DNA of 20,293 nt, taken from IMG/VR virus record IMGVR_UViG_3300006334_000115, positions 1 through 20,293 of that record. The stretch is one strand, 5' to 3'. The stretch is from a virus. The notes beneath the pieces were generated by a model. That model was given only the letters and a program-made list of their open reading frames with translations. It was not told the origin of the DNA and searched no databases. Shown piece after piece: positions 12,517-19,925 of this stretch (position 1 is the first letter of the stretch; the number at the start of each line of letters is the position of its first letter). The position numbers and the translations under genes are program-made.

Positions 12517-13987
12517 TTTTACTCCTGATGGGGACATCAATGAATTCATAATCAAAGTTTTCTTCATTATATATTTTGACTCGCTCAACTAAATGATTTA
12601 ATGTGTAATTTCTATTGCGACCCTTAGAGATATCATCAGCGATATCATACAGAGTAGCTTTGGTTTTGTGGTCGCCCTTCCTAAGAACACGACCAATGCT
12701 CTGAAGGTTTCTTATTTTGCTTTTACTAGGCGATGCAAAGACAACATTATGTAAATTCCTAATATTAATACCAGTGCTGAAAGTCCCATAAGATGCAACT
12801 ATAATAGAATCATTTGTAGTTTCGGCAATTTGTCTTGCCTGTTCACGGTCTTCAGTATCTATACCACCATGGACAAGGAACACTTTACGGTTATCCTCTA
12901 CTTTATTATTTATCAACTCAAAAAGTGGCATTCCATGCCGTTCAACGTAGTTGAACAGGACGAGTGTATTACCAGATAGGTCACAAACTAGGTTGCGTAT
13001 AAATTTATTTCTTCTCTCGTGTTCTACAAGGTAGTCCATCTCCTCTTGATAGGTATCAAATGGTTTTCTACCGTGTTTAAGTATGAGGACTTTGATCTGA
13101 AACTCAGATAGATGTCCATCTCTAATAAGTTTTTCTGTCTTAGTGACTTTGTTTACACTACCAAATACACCTTCGAGCACTAAGCGATTTGTTTCTGTAC
13201 CATCAAGCGTACCTGTAAAACCAACGCGGTATTTACAGTCATACAATTTATTCATAATACTAGTCAAAGACTTTGCTTTGAATAGATGTGCTTCGTCACC
13301 TATGATAGCACCGAAGTCCTCAAAGAACTGTCTTGGTAGTTTGTACACTGACTGCCATGTGGTTATTGTCACATCTTTGTCAGTAGCGGGTTCTATACCA
13401 CCACGGACTCTATGACAATGTTCTTTGACATTCCAACCATACTCTTTGAAGTCCTGATACATCTGCTCTACTAGAGATGTAGTAGGAACTACTATGATTG
13501 TTTTTAAATTTTTAAGTGTCCAGAACCTAGTCAATGCATAGATCATCAATGACTTACCAGATCCAGTAGGAGAAAGTAATAGTTTTCTTTTGTTTCTTAA
13601 TGCCTCGTAGATCCCTTTATACTGGTAGTCTCTGACTTTATGCGGTAGGTTGAGTGTTTTAACGTAGTCTCCTATTCCTTGAGGGGTAACGAATTCATCC
13701 ATCTCTGATGGAAGACCATAGAATTCATTGTCTCTATGGATAACCTCGTATCCTCTTTCTTGACAAAACGCAATAATGTAAGGTAGAAGACCAACATATA
13801 TCTCACCTGTAGCAGGACTGAAGAGTTTGATTTTTCCATCCCAATACCTCTTTTTGTAAGCTGACATAAATTTCGCAGCTGGTACCTCAAAGGTAAATTT
13901 ATCTGCAAGTTCGTGACTCACGTGTGGTTCACATTGAACTGTTAGATATACTTCGTTCTTTTTTTGTATAACGACGTTAGATTTCAT
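12509..13987 (-). CDS. uvsW: DNA/RNA helicase UvsW
   Basis: Superfamily 2 helicase, functionally like RecG. In T4 it unwinds R-loops, branch-migrates recombination intermediates and switches replication from origin to recombination mode. The 492 aa compare with about 500 in T4. Motifs are the Q-motif region KVRDYQYKGI at 117-126, Walker A SPTGSGKS at 139-146, GDEAH at 230-234, FTGT at 257-260, and motif VI QSIGRVLRKG at 429-438. The N-terminal 100 residues correspond to the small DNA-binding domain. A TTG at 14014 would add nine residues without a ribosome site, so ATG 13987 is preferred; it overlaps the UvsY end by 11 bases. Confidence 0.94.
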   Translation of the reverse strand: MKSNVVIQKKNEVYLTVQCEPHVSHELADKFTFEVPAAKFMSAYKKRYWDGKIKLFSPATGEIYVGLLPYIIAFCQERGYEVIHRDNEFYGLPSEMDEFVTPQGIGDYVKTLNLPHKVRDYQYKGIYEALRNKRKLLLSPTGSGKSLMIYALTRFWTLKNLKTIIVVPTTSLVEQMYQDFKEYGWNVKEHCHRVRGGIEPATDKDVTITTWQSVYKLPRQFFEDFGAIIGDEAHLFKAKSLTSIMNKLYDCKYRVGFTGTLDGTETNRLVLEGVFGSVNKVTKTEKLIRDGHLSEFQIKVLILKHGRKPFDTYQEEMDYLVEHERRNKFIRNLVCDLSGNTLVLFNYVERHGMPLFELINNKVEDNRKVFLVHGGIDTEDREQARQIAETTNDSIIVASYGTFSTGINIRNLHNVVFASPSKSKIRNLQSIGRVLRKGDHKTKATLYDIADDISKGRNRNYTLNHLVERVKIYNEENFDYEFIDVPIRSKNG

Positions 13988-14390
13988 ATCCTTTAAGGAA
14001 CTTGGCGAACTCAACCGCGTTCTTTATATGGAACGAACGGTTATTAATTGCCGAGAGAATGGTCTTGATTGACTCGACCATCTGGTTTAAATACTTTGCC
14101 TTAAGGACACTCTTTTGATATTCTTGATCTGCTTCCAGATATATTGCTACATCTGTTTTGATCAGTTTGACTGGAAAAGGTTTTTCCGATTTCCCTGTAT
14201 AGTATTCCCACCTGTCACGGTAAGTACGCTTCACATCTAACTCTGCTTGATCCCGAAGGGTAGTAAAGTTATTGTAAAGTCTTAAATATTTAGCATGTAA
14301 TTTGGGGATTGCTAGAGAGTCATGATCTAATTTTTCATCATCTAATTGTGAGTCTTTGTCCCACATGTCATTCAAAGTTTCTAGATTCAT
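13977..14390 (-). CDS. uvsY: Recombination mediator UvsY
   Basis: Mediator that loads the UvsX recombinase onto gp32-coated single-stranded DNA. The 137 aa equal the T4 length. The resemblance is clearest in the DRWEYYTGKS segment (residues 60-69; T4 has a similar D-YY-G-G stretch) and in the C-terminal ALSAINNRSFHIKNAVEF-type sequence at about 112-129, which T4 UvsY also ends with. The protein is helical with mixed charges, as expected for the oligomeric mediator. The start overlaps the tail-protein stop by ATGA and uvsW follows with an 11-base overlap. No late promoter lies directly in front of it. Confidence 0.9.
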   Translation of the reverse strand: MNLETLNDMWDKDSQLDDEKLDHDSLAIPKLHAKYLRLYNNFTTLRDQAELDVKRTYRDRWEYYTGKSEKPFPVKLIKTDVAIYLEADQEYQKSVLKAKYLNQMVESIKTILSAINNRSFHIKNAVEFAKFLKGYEI

Positions 14391-14944
14391 ACTTTATCTT
14401 GGTCTTTATCTGTGATCTCGTATATAGTATAGCGGAAATTGACCTCTGCTGTAAAGTAATTGATGTCAGTTGCTGACGCATCAAACTCCAGTGTTGTCAA
14501 TGATGTTGGGAATATATTATAAAAATTTATCGTCGCGATACTATTGTAGTTGCTGTTGAGAACTAGTAGTCTTGCATCACTCATAGTCTTCATAAACTGT
14601 GAGGATCTACCCTTCTCATCAACAGTAGCAATATACTTATTAAAAGTTGCTTGTTCTTTTGGATTGGTAAGACCTTTCAACCACTTGTATATTTCAAAGT
14701 AGTTGTCCATGTCTTCGTTAACTAAGAACCTTAGATTCAAATCACCAAAGGTCATCTTGTCGCCAGGCACTGAATAGTCCTTGACTGGTGTAGGTATCTC
14801 CCTTACACCAATACTTACTTCTGGTATAGAAGCAGCTTGACAAAAATAATCTACATTAGGTGTCCTACCAATAACAAACTTAAACCCTACAGGAGAGAGA
14901 AAGTTTTTATTGCTAGGAGAAAATAATGTTCCGTCGTATGCCAT
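14387..14944 (-). CDS. Tail-tube-fold structural protein (gp19/gp3-like)
   Basis: The 185 aa show features of T4-type tail tube-like proteins: PVGFKFVIGRTPNVDYFCQA at 18-37, SIPEVSIGVREIPTP at 39-53, SVPGDKMTFGDLNLRFLVNE at 58-77, then MDNYFEIYKWLKGLTNP at 79-95. Related blocks occur in gp19 (tail tube) and in the tube-like proteins of the baseplate. In cyanophages the gene between gp23 and uvsY is, as I recall, often annotated as gp3, tail completion and sheath stabiliser. I cannot decide between a minor tube or terminator protein and gp3 from sequence alone. It overlaps the membrane protein gene stop by TAATG. Confidence 0.75.
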   Translation of the reverse strand: MAYDGTLFSPSNKNFLSPVGFKFVIGRTPNVDYFCQAASIPEVSIGVREIPTPVKDYSVPGDKMTFGDLNLRFLVNEDMDNYFEIYKWLKGLTNPKEQATFNKYIATVDEKGRSSQFMKTMSDARLLVLNSNYNSIATINFYNIFPTSLTTLEFDASATDINYFTAEVNFRYTIYEITDKDQDKV

Positions 14945-15525
14945 TAGCAGTTTTTGTTTAAGTCCTCAGCCATGTTGCCACCTATGTTAGCACCTTGTTC
15001 TCCACCGAACATTGCTACCCATCCTGCTGCTACCCATCCTACGAATGGTATAGTGCTAAGAGTAGGTGCTGCAGCTGCACCAACAGATGTGCCAACCAGT
15101 CTTCCAGTTCCTTCTGCACTTCCAACTGCCTTGATACAGGCAAGGTCTTTCTGTGACAGTTCTGGGTTATTCTTGACAAATGTGTCAAGGTCTGAAATCC
15201 ATGATCTTGCATTAGATACTGGTGCACCTTGGTTGATCTGACCATCCATAAAGTATTCTTCTGTAATTACAGTAGTCTCATTTGCAAGCCCTAAGAAACC
15301 ACCTTTCTCCTTAATATCCTTAGTGATAAAGGCTGTCTTAGGATCATTTGCTTTGTATGAAATAGCATATCCATCTTCCGATACACTTACTTTATATGAT
15401 GTGTAGTCACCTACAGGAATATCTACTGATGGTAATTTACTTTCTCTATTGGCAAGCATACCAATCATACCGATATGTCCAATACCGATAACTGCACCTA
15501 AACTAAGACCTATCCACTTTTTCAT
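14944..15525 (-). CDS. Membrane-anchored protein of unknown function (193 aa)
   Basis: It starts MKKWIGLSLGAVIGIGHIGM: a short basic stretch followed by a hydrophobic segment at about residues 4-25, which is a signal anchor or an uncleaved signal peptide. No lipobox cysteine is seen. A middle domain (about 30-140) is polar, and the C-terminal part (about 144-183) is rich in Gly/Ala/Trp with a second hydrophobic stretch PFVGWVAAGWVAMFGG. Cysteines stand only at 130 and at the last residue, 193. I recognise no family. The gene lies between late genes, so it may be a virion-associated or host-envelope protein. A weak late-promoter-like CTAAATAA occurs 21 bases upstream of the ATG. Confidence 0.8.
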   Translation of the reverse strand: MKKWIGLSLGAVIGIGHIGMIGMLANRESKLPSVDIPVGDYTSYKVSVSEDGYAISYKANDPKTAFITKDIKEKGGFLGLANETTVITEEYFMDGQINQGAPVSNARSWISDLDTFVKNNPELSQKDLACIKAVGSAEGTGRLVGTSVGAAAAPTLSTIPFVGWVAAGWVAMFGGEQGANIGGNMAEDLNKNC

Positions 15526-15545
15526 TGTTGATCACTAATGCGTTT

Positions 15546-15553
15546 TTATTTAG
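15546..15553 (-). promoter_or_regulatory. Weak late-promoter-like element before the membrane protein
   Basis: CTAAATAA on the minus strand, two mismatches from TATAAATA, 21 bases upstream of the ATG at 15525. A 7-bp inverted repeat (tatgtta/taacata, 15558-15579) lies just before it. The position fits a late promoter but the match is imperfect. Confidence 0.35.
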
Positions 15554-15586
15554 TCTCTATGTTACCTTATCATAACATAAAAATAC

Positions 15587-15766
15587 TTATTTGTCAATTT
15601 TTCTTGGATTGCTTAAAAACCAAGAAGGAGACTCCATAATAACATCAATACATACCCATTTTGCGTAATGTATTCCACGATAACATAGGAGAGCAAAGAC
15701 CTCCTCTATATCATGTTTATCTTCGTCCCATTCTGGTGCTTGTCCTTTACCTAATAAATGTAACAT
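15587..15766 (-). CDS. Small hypothetical protein (59 aa)
   Basis: An ORF of 59 codons from ATG 15766 to TAA at 15587-15589, in what would otherwise be a 270-base gap. It has an AGGAGG Shine-Dalgarno nine bases upstream, and a good late-promoter match (AATAAATA, 15789-15796) ahead of that. The product begins MLHLLGKGQAPEWDEDKHDI and continues with EEVFALLCYRGIHYAKWVCI, then ends SPSWFLSNPRKIDK. It is rich in Trp, Cys and His and soluble-looking. No family recognised. Promoter, ribosome site and reading frame fit together well, so I consider it a real late gene. Confidence 0.75.
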   Translation of the reverse strand: MLHLLGKGQAPEWDEDKHDIEEVFALLCYRGIHYAKWVCIDVIMESPSWFLSNPRKIDK

Positions 15767-15788
15767 TTGTCTTTACCTCCTGTAACAT

Positions 15789-15796
15789 TATTTATT
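15789..15796 (-). promoter_or_regulatory. Late promoter (AATAAATA) for the 59-aa gene
   Basis: AATAAATA on the minus strand, one mismatch from the T4 late consensus TATAAATA, ending 22 bases before the ATG at 15766. The predicted leader would include the AGGAGG ribosome site. It overlaps the end of the deformylase gene only by its outermost bases. Confidence 0.6.
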
Positions 15797-15797
15797 G

Positions 15798-16259
15798 TTA
15801 GGGAATCTTAACAATATCTTTACTTCTTTGAGTGAAGTCAATACCCTCCATATGGTCATATTCATGTTGAAATACTCTAGAAGCAAGTCCTTCTAACTTC
15901 ATTTTATGAGTTTTCTTATCCTCATCTTCATACTTGACTACAATTTTATCTGGTCTTTTAACCTTTAAGAAAACATCTGGATATGATAGACAACCTTCTT
16001 CCATTTCAACCTCTTCATTATATGACTTAATAATACGAGGATTGAAACATACTATGATTTCATTGTGTTCTAAATCTCTTATCATTGCAAAAGCTCTTTC
16101 CCATATACCAATTTGATTTGCTGATATACCAATACCTTTGTAATGTATCATATTTTCAACTAAAGTATTGGATAAAAATTGACGATCTAATTTATAGCTG
16201 CACGAATCAATACGATGATGAAATAATTGATGTTCTGGTTTTACGAGTTCTCTGATCAT
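15798..16259 (-). CDS. def: Peptide deformylase
   Basis: Removes the formyl group from the N-terminal methionine of new proteins. In cyanophages it is thought to help process photosystem proteins such as D1 during infection. The 153 aa are shorter than the roughly 168-aa bacterial enzymes. All three motifs are present: GIGISANQ at 42-49 (GxGxxAxQ, with Ile-Ser instead of the common Leu-Ala), EGCLS at 88-92 with the metal-binding Cys90, and QHEYDH at 131-136 with two histidines and the catalytic Glu. No Shine-Dalgarno precedes the ATG. Instead an AATAAATA element ends four bases upstream, after the gp23 terminator, so the mRNA may be nearly leaderless. Confidence 0.93.
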   Translation of the reverse strand: MIRELVKPEHQLFHHRIDSCSYKLDRQFLSNTLVENMIHYKGIGISANQIGIWERAFAMIRDLEHNEIIVCFNPRIIKSYNEEVEMEEGCLSYPDVFLKVKRPDKIVVKYEDEDKKTHKMKLEGLASRVFQHEYDHMEGIDFTQRSKDIVKIP

Positions 16260-16263
16260 GATA

Positions 16264-16271
16264 TATTTATT
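16264..16271 (-). promoter_or_regulatory. Late-promoter-like AATAAATA directly before peptide deformylase
   Basis: AATAAATA on the minus strand, lying between the gp23 terminator and the deformylase ATG. Only four bases (TATC) separate it from the start codon, so transcription from the usual distance would begin at or inside the start codon. Confidence 0.45.
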
Positions 16272-16277
16272 CTAACA

Positions 16278-16306
16278 TAAAAAAAGAGACCCATCAAGGG
16301 TCTCTT
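16278..16306 (-). terminator. Rho-independent terminator after gp23
   Basis: A nine-bp stem, 16284-16292 with 16298-16306 (AAGAGACCC paired with GGGTCTCTT on the minus strand), a five-base loop, and a run of T residues at 16278-16284. It follows the gp23 stop by about 22 bases and is the clearest terminator in the window. It allows gp23 to be expressed as the last gene of a strong transcript. Confidence 0.9.
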
Positions 16307-16328
16307 AGAAAAATATGTAATATCCGAA

Positions 16329-17741
16329 TTACATGAGGTTAGTAACTTTAACTCTTCTGTAGTAACGGTTTGCGTTCTGAGTAAGAGCACCAAGTCCTTG
16401 AGTTGTTCCCTCTGCGAATGGGTTTGCAACCATACCATATCTGGTCTTAAATCCAATCTTTGGCTGGAAGCTGTTCTCTCCCACAGCACGAACCATCTGT
16501 AATGGAACGTAAGGGCAGTAGAATAAACCAGCATCATAAGGTGAAGAACCTTTGTATCCTACAACGTAGAAGTGATTAGCTTCACCACCACCAGAAGCAG
16601 CATAAGGATCGATGTATACTCTGTACTTACCATTGATTGTACCAGCAAATGTGTTACCAGTGTCATCAACGTTAAGGTTAGCATTAAGTGCAGGGGTGTA
16701 ATCTAGAACACCAGCCATTGTTAATGCAGAAGCAACGTCAGCGGAAGTAACGATAATGTTACCCTTTCCTCTACGAGTTCTTTGTGCAATTGCGTTTGCA
16801 TCTCTTTCGATCTGGAATAGAAGTCCTTTGAACTTCTCAACTGACCATCTTCCGTTTGAGTCGGTGTCTAGGTCAAATGTTCCAGCAGTTGTTGTGTTTG
16901 CTTGAGCACCAGACTCAGCAACTTTATAGATTGTACGAACAACTTCTCTGTTGATTTCAGCAAGTATCTCAGTTGATAGAATATTTGCTAACTCGGCCTC
17001 AGCGTTCAATCCGTGGATTGCCTTAAGGTCTTGAGCAAGTTCTAGTGAGTACTCTGCTTTTAACGCTCTGGATTTCGCAGTAACAGTAACTTTCTCGATT
17101 GAGAATGCCATCTGTTGGAATGCAGCTGCACCTGTACCATCAAGTGCTTCTGAATCAGAAGTCTTCATTCCTTGACCTACGGTGTAGATGTCGGATTGAA
17201 CTGATGTGCCTGTAGCAGATGGATCTAGTAGACCTGGGTTTGAACCTGTTTGTCCAGTTGTACCCAAACCAACACTACCATCAACCATTCCACCAGTTAG
17301 ACTTCTTCCTTTATTCTGACCAGAGAATGCGGAATCTACCTCGTTGTAGAAGGTCTCATCTCCTTGAGGACCATCAATACGAGATCTCATTGCGAATATA
17401 AGTCCTGTTGGACCATTCATTGGTTGTACACCTGCAAGGTCATATGCCACTAAGTTAGGCATTGCTCTTCTAATCAATGAGATTAGAACAGGGTCGAAAC
17501 CTGCGACTGGTGATGCTGCAGAACCACTAAAACCTGCATTGCCTGTTCCAGATGGGTCTGTGTTTACTGTAGGTTGCTCAGTTAAGAACTCCCTCTCTTC
17601 TCTTAATGCTTTTTCTTGGTTTTCCAAGAGAACTGCTGTAACCATTCTACGATGGGGGTCAGAAATTTTTTCCTGTCCTTCTGCATTCAGTAGTGGTGCC
17701 CATTTCTCTTGTAAAGCCTCAGTATTAATAGGGGCTTGCAT
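16329..17741 (-). CDS. 23: Major capsid protein gp23
   Basis: HK97-fold major capsid protein; 470 aa, shorter than T4 gp23 (521 aa) as usual for cyanophages. Recognisable blocks are the N-terminal delta region ending around residue 65, then FDPVLISLIRRAMPNLVAYD at 79-98, LAGVQPMNGPTGLIFAMRSR at about 99-118, and KIGFKTRYGMVANPFAEG near the C-terminus. A possible prohead protease site fitting L-x-E is LTE at 53-55. The ATG has GAGG eleven bases upstream and a degenerate late-promoter-like CATAAATT about 33 bases ahead. The gene follows gp22 by 50 bases, and a strong terminator lies behind it. No gp24 vertex gene follows. Confidence 0.97.
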   Translation of the reverse strand: MQAPINTEALQEKWAPLLNAEGQEKISDPHRRMVTAVLLENQEKALREEREFLTEQPTVNTDPSGTGNAGFSGSAASPVAGFDPVLISLIRRAMPNLVAYDLAGVQPMNGPTGLIFAMRSRIDGPQGDETFYNEVDSAFSGQNKGRSLTGGMVDGSVGLGTTGQTGSNPGLLDPSATGTSVQSDIYTVGQGMKTSDSEALDGTGAAAFQQMAFSIEKVTVTAKSRALKAEYSLELAQDLKAIHGLNAEAELANILSTEILAEINREVVRTIYKVAESGAQANTTTAGTFDLDTDSNGRWSVEKFKGLLFQIERDANAIAQRTRRGKGNIIVTSADVASALTMAGVLDYTPALNANLNVDDTGNTFAGTINGKYRVYIDPYAASGGGEANHFYVVGYKGSSPYDAGLFYCPYVPLQMVRAVGENSFQPKIGFKTRYGMVANPFAEGTTQGLGALTQNANRYYRRVKVTNLM

Positions 17742-17773
17742 TTGAAATTTTACCTCGTTAAAAGTTTAGTTTG

Positions 17774-17781
17774 AATTTATG
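17774..17781 (-). promoter_or_regulatory. Degenerate late-promoter-like element before gp23
   Basis: CATAAATT on the minus strand, two mismatches from TATAAATA, in the 50-base gap between gp22 and gp23 and about 33 bases before the gp23 ATG. Position is right for extra late expression of the capsid gene; the sequence match is only fair. Confidence 0.4.
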
Positions 17782-17790
17782 ATATAAAAA

Positions 17791-18924
17791 TCATTTTTTA
17801 GAAACTCTAGTCAGAGTCTTAAGGTAAGCTTCCATTGTAGGACTTACACTAGAAGTGTAGTCTGTGGAACCTGTTTCCTCTGTTAGATTCTCTGATTTGT
17901 TTCTTTGAGCTGTTTTTGTTGGGAAATAAGATTCCTTCAACGTTTCTAGCTTCTCACGGTATGCTGTTTCACTTTCAAACTCAACATTTTCTACTAAACC
18001 AGCCAACTTGTCCTTTTGTGTTTGGGCAAGTCCATCAGTTACTTCTGCAAATACTACATCGGATACCGATTCGGCTAATCTCTTATTAAGAGCAACATTC
18101 TTCTCGATTTGCTCGTTGAGTTTACCTTCCATTTCATCAAGTTTATCTACCATGCTCTCGATGACATCATATTTGTCTTCAGGTACAGATACATAATGTT
18201 CTTCAAAAAGACTCTTCATTCCTGTTAAGAATGAATCAGTCATTTCTGACTTGAGACCGGATTCAACAGCAATTTCATTGTCTGTCATCCACTCGTCTGC
18301 CACATACTCAAGGTATGCGTCAACTCTTTCTTCAAGTTCAGATTTAATTGCAGCAACTTCTTCTACAAGTTGCTCTTCGTATTGAGCTTGAACACTCTCT
18401 TTAACTTCAGCAAGTTTTGCATTAATTGCTGCTTCAAAGATTGTTCTTGCTTTATTTTGAAACTCTTCAGAAAGTTCTTCGCCTTCAAAGAGTGCTTGTA
18501 CATCTGCTTCGATGTCAATTTGCTCTTCTTCAACAACTTCTTTCTCTTCAGAAGTTTCTTCAGTTGTTTCTTCTTCAGCAACGACTTCCTGAGTTTCCTC
18601 AGTTTCAGTTGTTTCTTCTTCAGAAACTACCTCATCTGTCTTTGCTTCATCTTCGGCAACAACTTCGCCTTCGGAAGACTCCTCTTCTTCCTTCATACCC
18701 GCTGGCATTGGATCTGCAGGTTTTGCACCTTTAGAGACAATATCCTTAACCTGTTTTAAGGTTGTTCCGGGTGTTTTCAATTTGTTTGAATCATCATCTG
18801 GTTTTGAGTTCTCAGGAGTTGGGCCTCCTAAATCCTCATACGCACCAGATTGACCGGGAGTTGTTAAGGACAATTTTGGCATTGGATCTGCCGATTTAGC
18901 CCCTTTGGTTACTACATTTTCCAT
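17791..18924 (-). CDS. 22: Prohead scaffold (core) protein gp22
   Basis: Internal scaffold around which the prohead forms; it is later cut to peptides by gp21. The 377 aa are longer than T4 gp22 (269 aa). The extra length is an N-terminal Pro/Asp-rich part, with a 12-residue repeat V-T/S-KGAK-x-ADPMP at residues 5-16 and 63-74, and a Glu/Thr-rich acidic tract at about 80-135. From about 140 onward it is helical and coiled-coil-like, as a scaffold should be. Acidic composition, position between gp21 and gp23, and the late promoter ahead all fit. There is no clear Shine-Dalgarno before ATG 18924. Confidence 0.88.
   Translation of the reverse strand: MENVVTKGAKSADPMPKLSLTTPGQSGAYEDLGGPTPENSKPDDDSNKLKTPGTTLKQVKDIVSKGAKPADPMPAGMKEEEESSEGEVVAEDEAKTDEVVSEEETTETEETQEVVAEEETTEETSEEKEVVEEEQIDIEADVQALFEGEELSEEFQNKARTIFEAAINAKLAEVKESVQAQYEEQLVEEVAAIKSELEERVDAYLEYVADEWMTDNEIAVESGLKSEMTDSFLTGMKSLFEEHYVSVPEDKYDVIESMVDKLDEMEGKLNEQIEKNVALNKRLAESVSDVVFAEVTDGLAQTQKDKLAGLVENVEFESETAYREKLETLKESYFPTKTAQRNKSENLTEETGSTDYTSSVSPTMEAYLKTLTRVSKK
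18704..18891 (-). repeat. Direct repeat pair in gp22 encoding KGAKxADPMP
   Basis: The 14-base sequence ggcattggatctgc occurs exactly at 18704-18717 and 18878-18891, and the similarity extends on both sides at protein level to 12 residues. The copies lie 174 bases (58 codons) apart and in frame, so this is an internal duplication of a short linear motif in the scaffold N-terminus. Confidence 0.7.
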
Positions 18925-18980
18925 TTCGTGTTAATTTTGACCAGCGGACATTTAATATTAGATTTAAAATAATCTGTATT

Positions 18981-18988
18981 TATTTATA
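18981..18988 (-). promoter_or_regulatory. Late promoter (TATAAATA) before gp22
   Basis: An exact TATAAATA on the minus strand, immediately followed by a second overlapping ATAAATA-type copy (AATAAATA, 18977-18984), between the gp21 stop and the gp22 start. It lies 56 bases before the ATG and matches the T4 late consensus used by gp55-programmed polymerase. Confidence 0.75.
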
Positions 18989-18991
18989 ATG

Positions 18992-19645
18992 TTACAGATT
19001 TGCTAAGAAATCTTGGAATAAACCAAGTTTATGTTCTTCTAATCTGTTTTGATCAACTAGAGTGTTGATTTTCTTTTTTGTTTGAGAAGCAATTTGCTCA
19101 CGAAGGATTCCTCCTTCCCAAACCCATTCCTTTCCTTCCATAATTCCTGAGACAAAAGCATCAGGTGCTGATGGATCAGCAACGATATCTGCAGCAGTTG
19201 CTAACATAAAATCTTCACCAACTACTTTACATCCAGATGCAGTATCTTCTTTAAGAGATCCGACACCACGAGAAGAAACTCCAAGAGTGACTCCTTCCGA
19301 GATAAGATTGGATGCTATCTTACCCATAGGTGTTGAAAGTATTTGTGCTTTACCAACAAAGTTTTTTCCTTCTTGACGAAGTGATGTAATCTTATGAGAT
19401 ACACGATCTAAATTTACAGTTGGGCCATCTGGATGTCCAAGTTCTCCAAGTGCTCTTCCCTTCTTAACAAAACTTTCATTGTATCTTCCAACTTCTCTTG
19501 CAAGAGTGCTTACAGGATATAATCTTCCATTACGATTTTTGATATCTCCTTGTAAGAAAACACCTTCAATGTACATCTTTTTATTTGCACCTCTGCCCTC
19601 AGTTATAAACTTAACTTTTTGGACTTCTTCTGTAATTAGTTTCAT
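18992..19645 (-). CDS. 21: Prohead core protease gp21
   Basis: Serine protease inside the prohead that cuts scaffold and capsid proteins during maturation, then itself. The 217 aa compare with 212 in T4. It belongs to the herpesvirus-assemblin-like U9 group. The probable catalytic His is His71 in LGELGHPDGP, and the Ser lies in LGVSSRGVGS (Ser124 or 125). A conserved Asp-rich stretch, ADIVADPSAPDAFV, spans 152-165. The N-terminus MKLITEEVQKVKFITEG-type start is typical. It begins four bases after the 91-aa gene and ends before the late promoter of gp22. Confidence 0.94.
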   Translation of the reverse strand: MKLITEEVQKVKFITEGRGANKKMYIEGVFLQGDIKNRNGRLYPVSTLAREVGRYNESFVKKGRALGELGHPDGPTVNLDRVSHKITSLRQEGKNFVGKAQILSTPMGKIASNLISEGVTLGVSSRGVGSLKEDTASGCKVVGEDFMLATAADIVADPSAPDAFVSGIMEGKEWVWEGGILREQIASQTKKKINTLVDQNRLEEHKLGLFQDFLANL

Positions 19646-19649
19646 TTGA

Positions 19650-19925
19650 TTAACCGGTAAATCCTACTTTTGCACCTTTCACAGCAGCATTGGCAGCAAA
19701 TACAGCTTGTTCTGGATTTTTTTCCAAAAACTCTACAGTGCCTCTTAGTAATGTAAAGGATCCTACAGTGCTACCACTAACTGCAGATGCAAGAGTCACT
19801 AAGTGATCTGCACCAGTAGCAGTATTAACTAAACGAACAACTGTTGCTCCAGAAAATGTTTTTGCTGCTCCAGCATTTGTTCCAAGTGCTTCCTCTGCTC
19901 CCTTTACAAGAGTTCTTTGAGTCAT
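19650..19925 (-). CDS. Small hypothetical protein in the head gene cluster (91 aa)
   Basis: No family identified with certainty. The product is rich in Ala, Gly, Thr and Val with beta-strand patterns (FSGATVVRLVNTATGADHLV, then VGSFTLLRGTVEFLEK). Composition and length resemble a small capsid-associated or decoration protein, but this is inference. It takes the position that gp68 has in T4, yet it is shorter than T4 gp68 (141 aa) and I see no similarity. The start has GAGG seven bases upstream and shares a base with the gp67-like stop (TAATG); gp21 follows after four bases. It is expected to be a late gene. Confidence 0.72.
   Translation of the reverse strand: MTQRTLVKGAEEALGTNAGAAKTFSGATVVRLVNTATGADHLVTLASAVSGSTVGSFTLLRGTVEFLEKNPEQAVFAANAAVKGAKVGFTG

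Noticed and set aside
13988-14014. Upstream TTG start for UvsW
   Set aside because: Rare start codon, no ribosome site, and the added residues do not look like part of the UvsW domain; ATG 13987 chosen.
16256-16537. Minus-strand ORF of 93 codons overlapping the gp23 end
   Set aside because: Shadow frame of gp23 that reads through the terminator hairpin; no ribosome site.
18370-18759. Long plus-strand ORFs opposite gp22 (also 18426-18734)
   Set aside because: They are the antisense reflection of the repetitive Glu-rich codons of gp22, have Phe/Leu/Cys-rich composition and no ribosome site or promoter.
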